The position numbers and the translations under genes were made by a program. 64,000 nt of DNA from CAZGUH01 sp964529005. GTDB taxonomy: Bacteria; Actinomycetota; Acidimicrobiia; Acidimicrobiales; Ilumatobacteraceae. The notes under the pieces are model-generated. The model was not told where the DNA came from. It saw only the letters and a list, made by a program, of their open reading frames with translations, and did not search any database. How positions within the stretch are numbered: position 1 is the stretch's first letter; each line of letters begins with the position of its first letter. Location: assembly GCA_964529005.1 (NCBI GenBank), contig CAZGUH010000005.1, forward strand, positions 62,001-126,000. Reading direction: 5' to 3'. This document shows positions 63,603-64,000 of the stretch, in pieces.

Positions 63603-64000
63603 GCGTTCCCGTCGCCGGCGACGAGCGCTGCCAACCCCTTCGCGATCTGCGGATCGAACGGCGGCCCCCACGGGATCTGCGCGTGGTACACGGGCACGTC
63701 GTTGGCGATGGCGCCGAAGGTCGCGAGATCGCGGCTGAGCACCTCGGCCCGCTTCCACCCGTGGATGCGGGGGAATGCCAGCAACGCCAGCACCGCCTGC
63801 GTCGGGGGAATGCGGCTGACCGACAGCTCGGGCTCCGTGCGATTCGGTGACGGAACGACGATCGCGGCCAACGGGTGAGCACTAGGCGGCGCCGGTGGCG
63901 GCGCGAACCCGAGGCGTGCGTCCTCGGTCGTGCGGGTCACCGCGCCGCGGTGTTCGTGAGCGATCGGCGCGGCCTTTTCACGCAGACGGAGCTCCGCCGC
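63581..64000 (-). CDS. Hypothetical protein, C-terminal part (runs off the right edge)
   Basis: The frame stays open from the stop at 63581 to the right edge, so at least 139 residues are present. GTG 63940 (VTRTTEDARLGFAPPP) is an internal codon or a possible short start. The readable part includes PLAAIVVPSPNRTEPELSVSRIPPTQAVLALLAFPRIHGWKRAEVLSRDLATFGAIANDVPVYHAQIPWGPPFDPQIAKGLAALVAG, of normal protein composition. I recognise no family. The 3' end overlaps the convergent DUF3566 gene by 22 bp. Confidence 0.55.
   Translation of the reverse strand, partial: AAELRLREKAAPIAHEHRGAVTRTTEDARLGFAPPPAPPSAHPLAAIVVPSPNRTEPELSVSRIPPTQAVLALLAFPRIHGWKRAEVLSRDLATFGAIANDVPVYHAQIPWGPPFDPQIAKGLAALVAGDGNAQPAVGA

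Overview
The window is a 64 kb stretch of a high-GC actinobacterial chromosome that includes the replication origin. Gene content fits an Acidimicrobiia-like (Ilumatobacter-type) organism rather than a model actinobacterium. Reasons: dnaK-grpE-dnaJ-hspR with a HAIR operator, F420-type luciferase-like oxidoreductase, mycobacterial-type Dcd, DUF5318, DUF6049-like and DUF3566 proteins, and the actinobacterial dnaA neighbourhood (pcnA ... sigma/anti-sigma - trxB - trxA - cwlM-like - parB - parA - rsmG - jag - yidC - yidD - rnpA - rpmH - dnaA - dnaN - recF - DUF721 - gyrB - gyrA - DUF3566). The taxon is an inference. A run of exactly 100 N inside yidC shows this is a scaffolded draft or metagenome assembly.

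Layout. 0-5 kb: a divergent amidohydrolase/Rieske oxygenase pair, then a SNF2 helicase overlapping a SWIM zinc-finger protein. 5-9.2 kb: the DnaK chaperone operon (minus strand). 9.2-17.3 kb: F420-type oxidoreductase, folP, gpmA, a cyclic-nucleotide-binding protein, a large membrane Fe-S oxidoreductase, a beta-propeller lipoprotein, dcd and tRNA-Gly(CCC). 17.4-23 kb: an accessory stretch beside the tRNA with small DUF2510-type and hypothetical proteins, an orphan cytosine methyltransferase, a PIG-L deacetylase, and a RES-Xre toxin-antitoxin operon with a tandem-repeat operator, followed by a META-domain lipoprotein. 23-27.3 kb: HD phosphohydrolase, dnaB, and rplI-rpsR-ssb-rpsF, with a DnaA-box/palindrome cluster between rplI and dnaB. 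27.4-31.3 kb: an ECF sigma/anti-sigma pair with a CopC-CopD fusion and a membrane protein (probable copper or envelope stress module). 31.4-37.6 kb: DinB-like, DUF192, DUF5318, methyltransferase, a PAS-PAS-GGDEF-EAL protein and the CCA-adding enzyme.

37.7-64 kb: the origin region. On the left, GNAT, DUF6049-like, DegV, a Ser/Thr kinase with an extracellular sugar-binding-like domain, sigma, anti-sigma, trxB, trxA and a CwlM-like protein read rightward. parB, parA, two parS sites, rsmG, jag, yidC, yidD, rnpA and rpmH read leftward. Two DnaA-box clusters flank dnaA, and dnaN, recF, DUF721, gyrB, gyrA, a TadE-like protein and a DUF3566 protein read rightward.

Main points for follow-up: (1) at the MviN position there is no MurJ flippase, and the kinase that remains has a full catalytic set where mycobacteria carry a pseudokinase; (2) the CwlM-like protein lacks recognisable amidase zinc ligands and probably starts at CTG; (3) one parS sits inside a 30-bp near-perfect palindrome directly after rsmG; (4) three tandem 16-bp repeats precede the RES-Xre operon; (5) a DnaA-box/palindrome cluster lies ahead of dnaB; (6) -10-like hexamers 6-7 nt before several start codons suggest leaderless transcripts; (7) the N gap in yidC is flanked by identical 29-mers.
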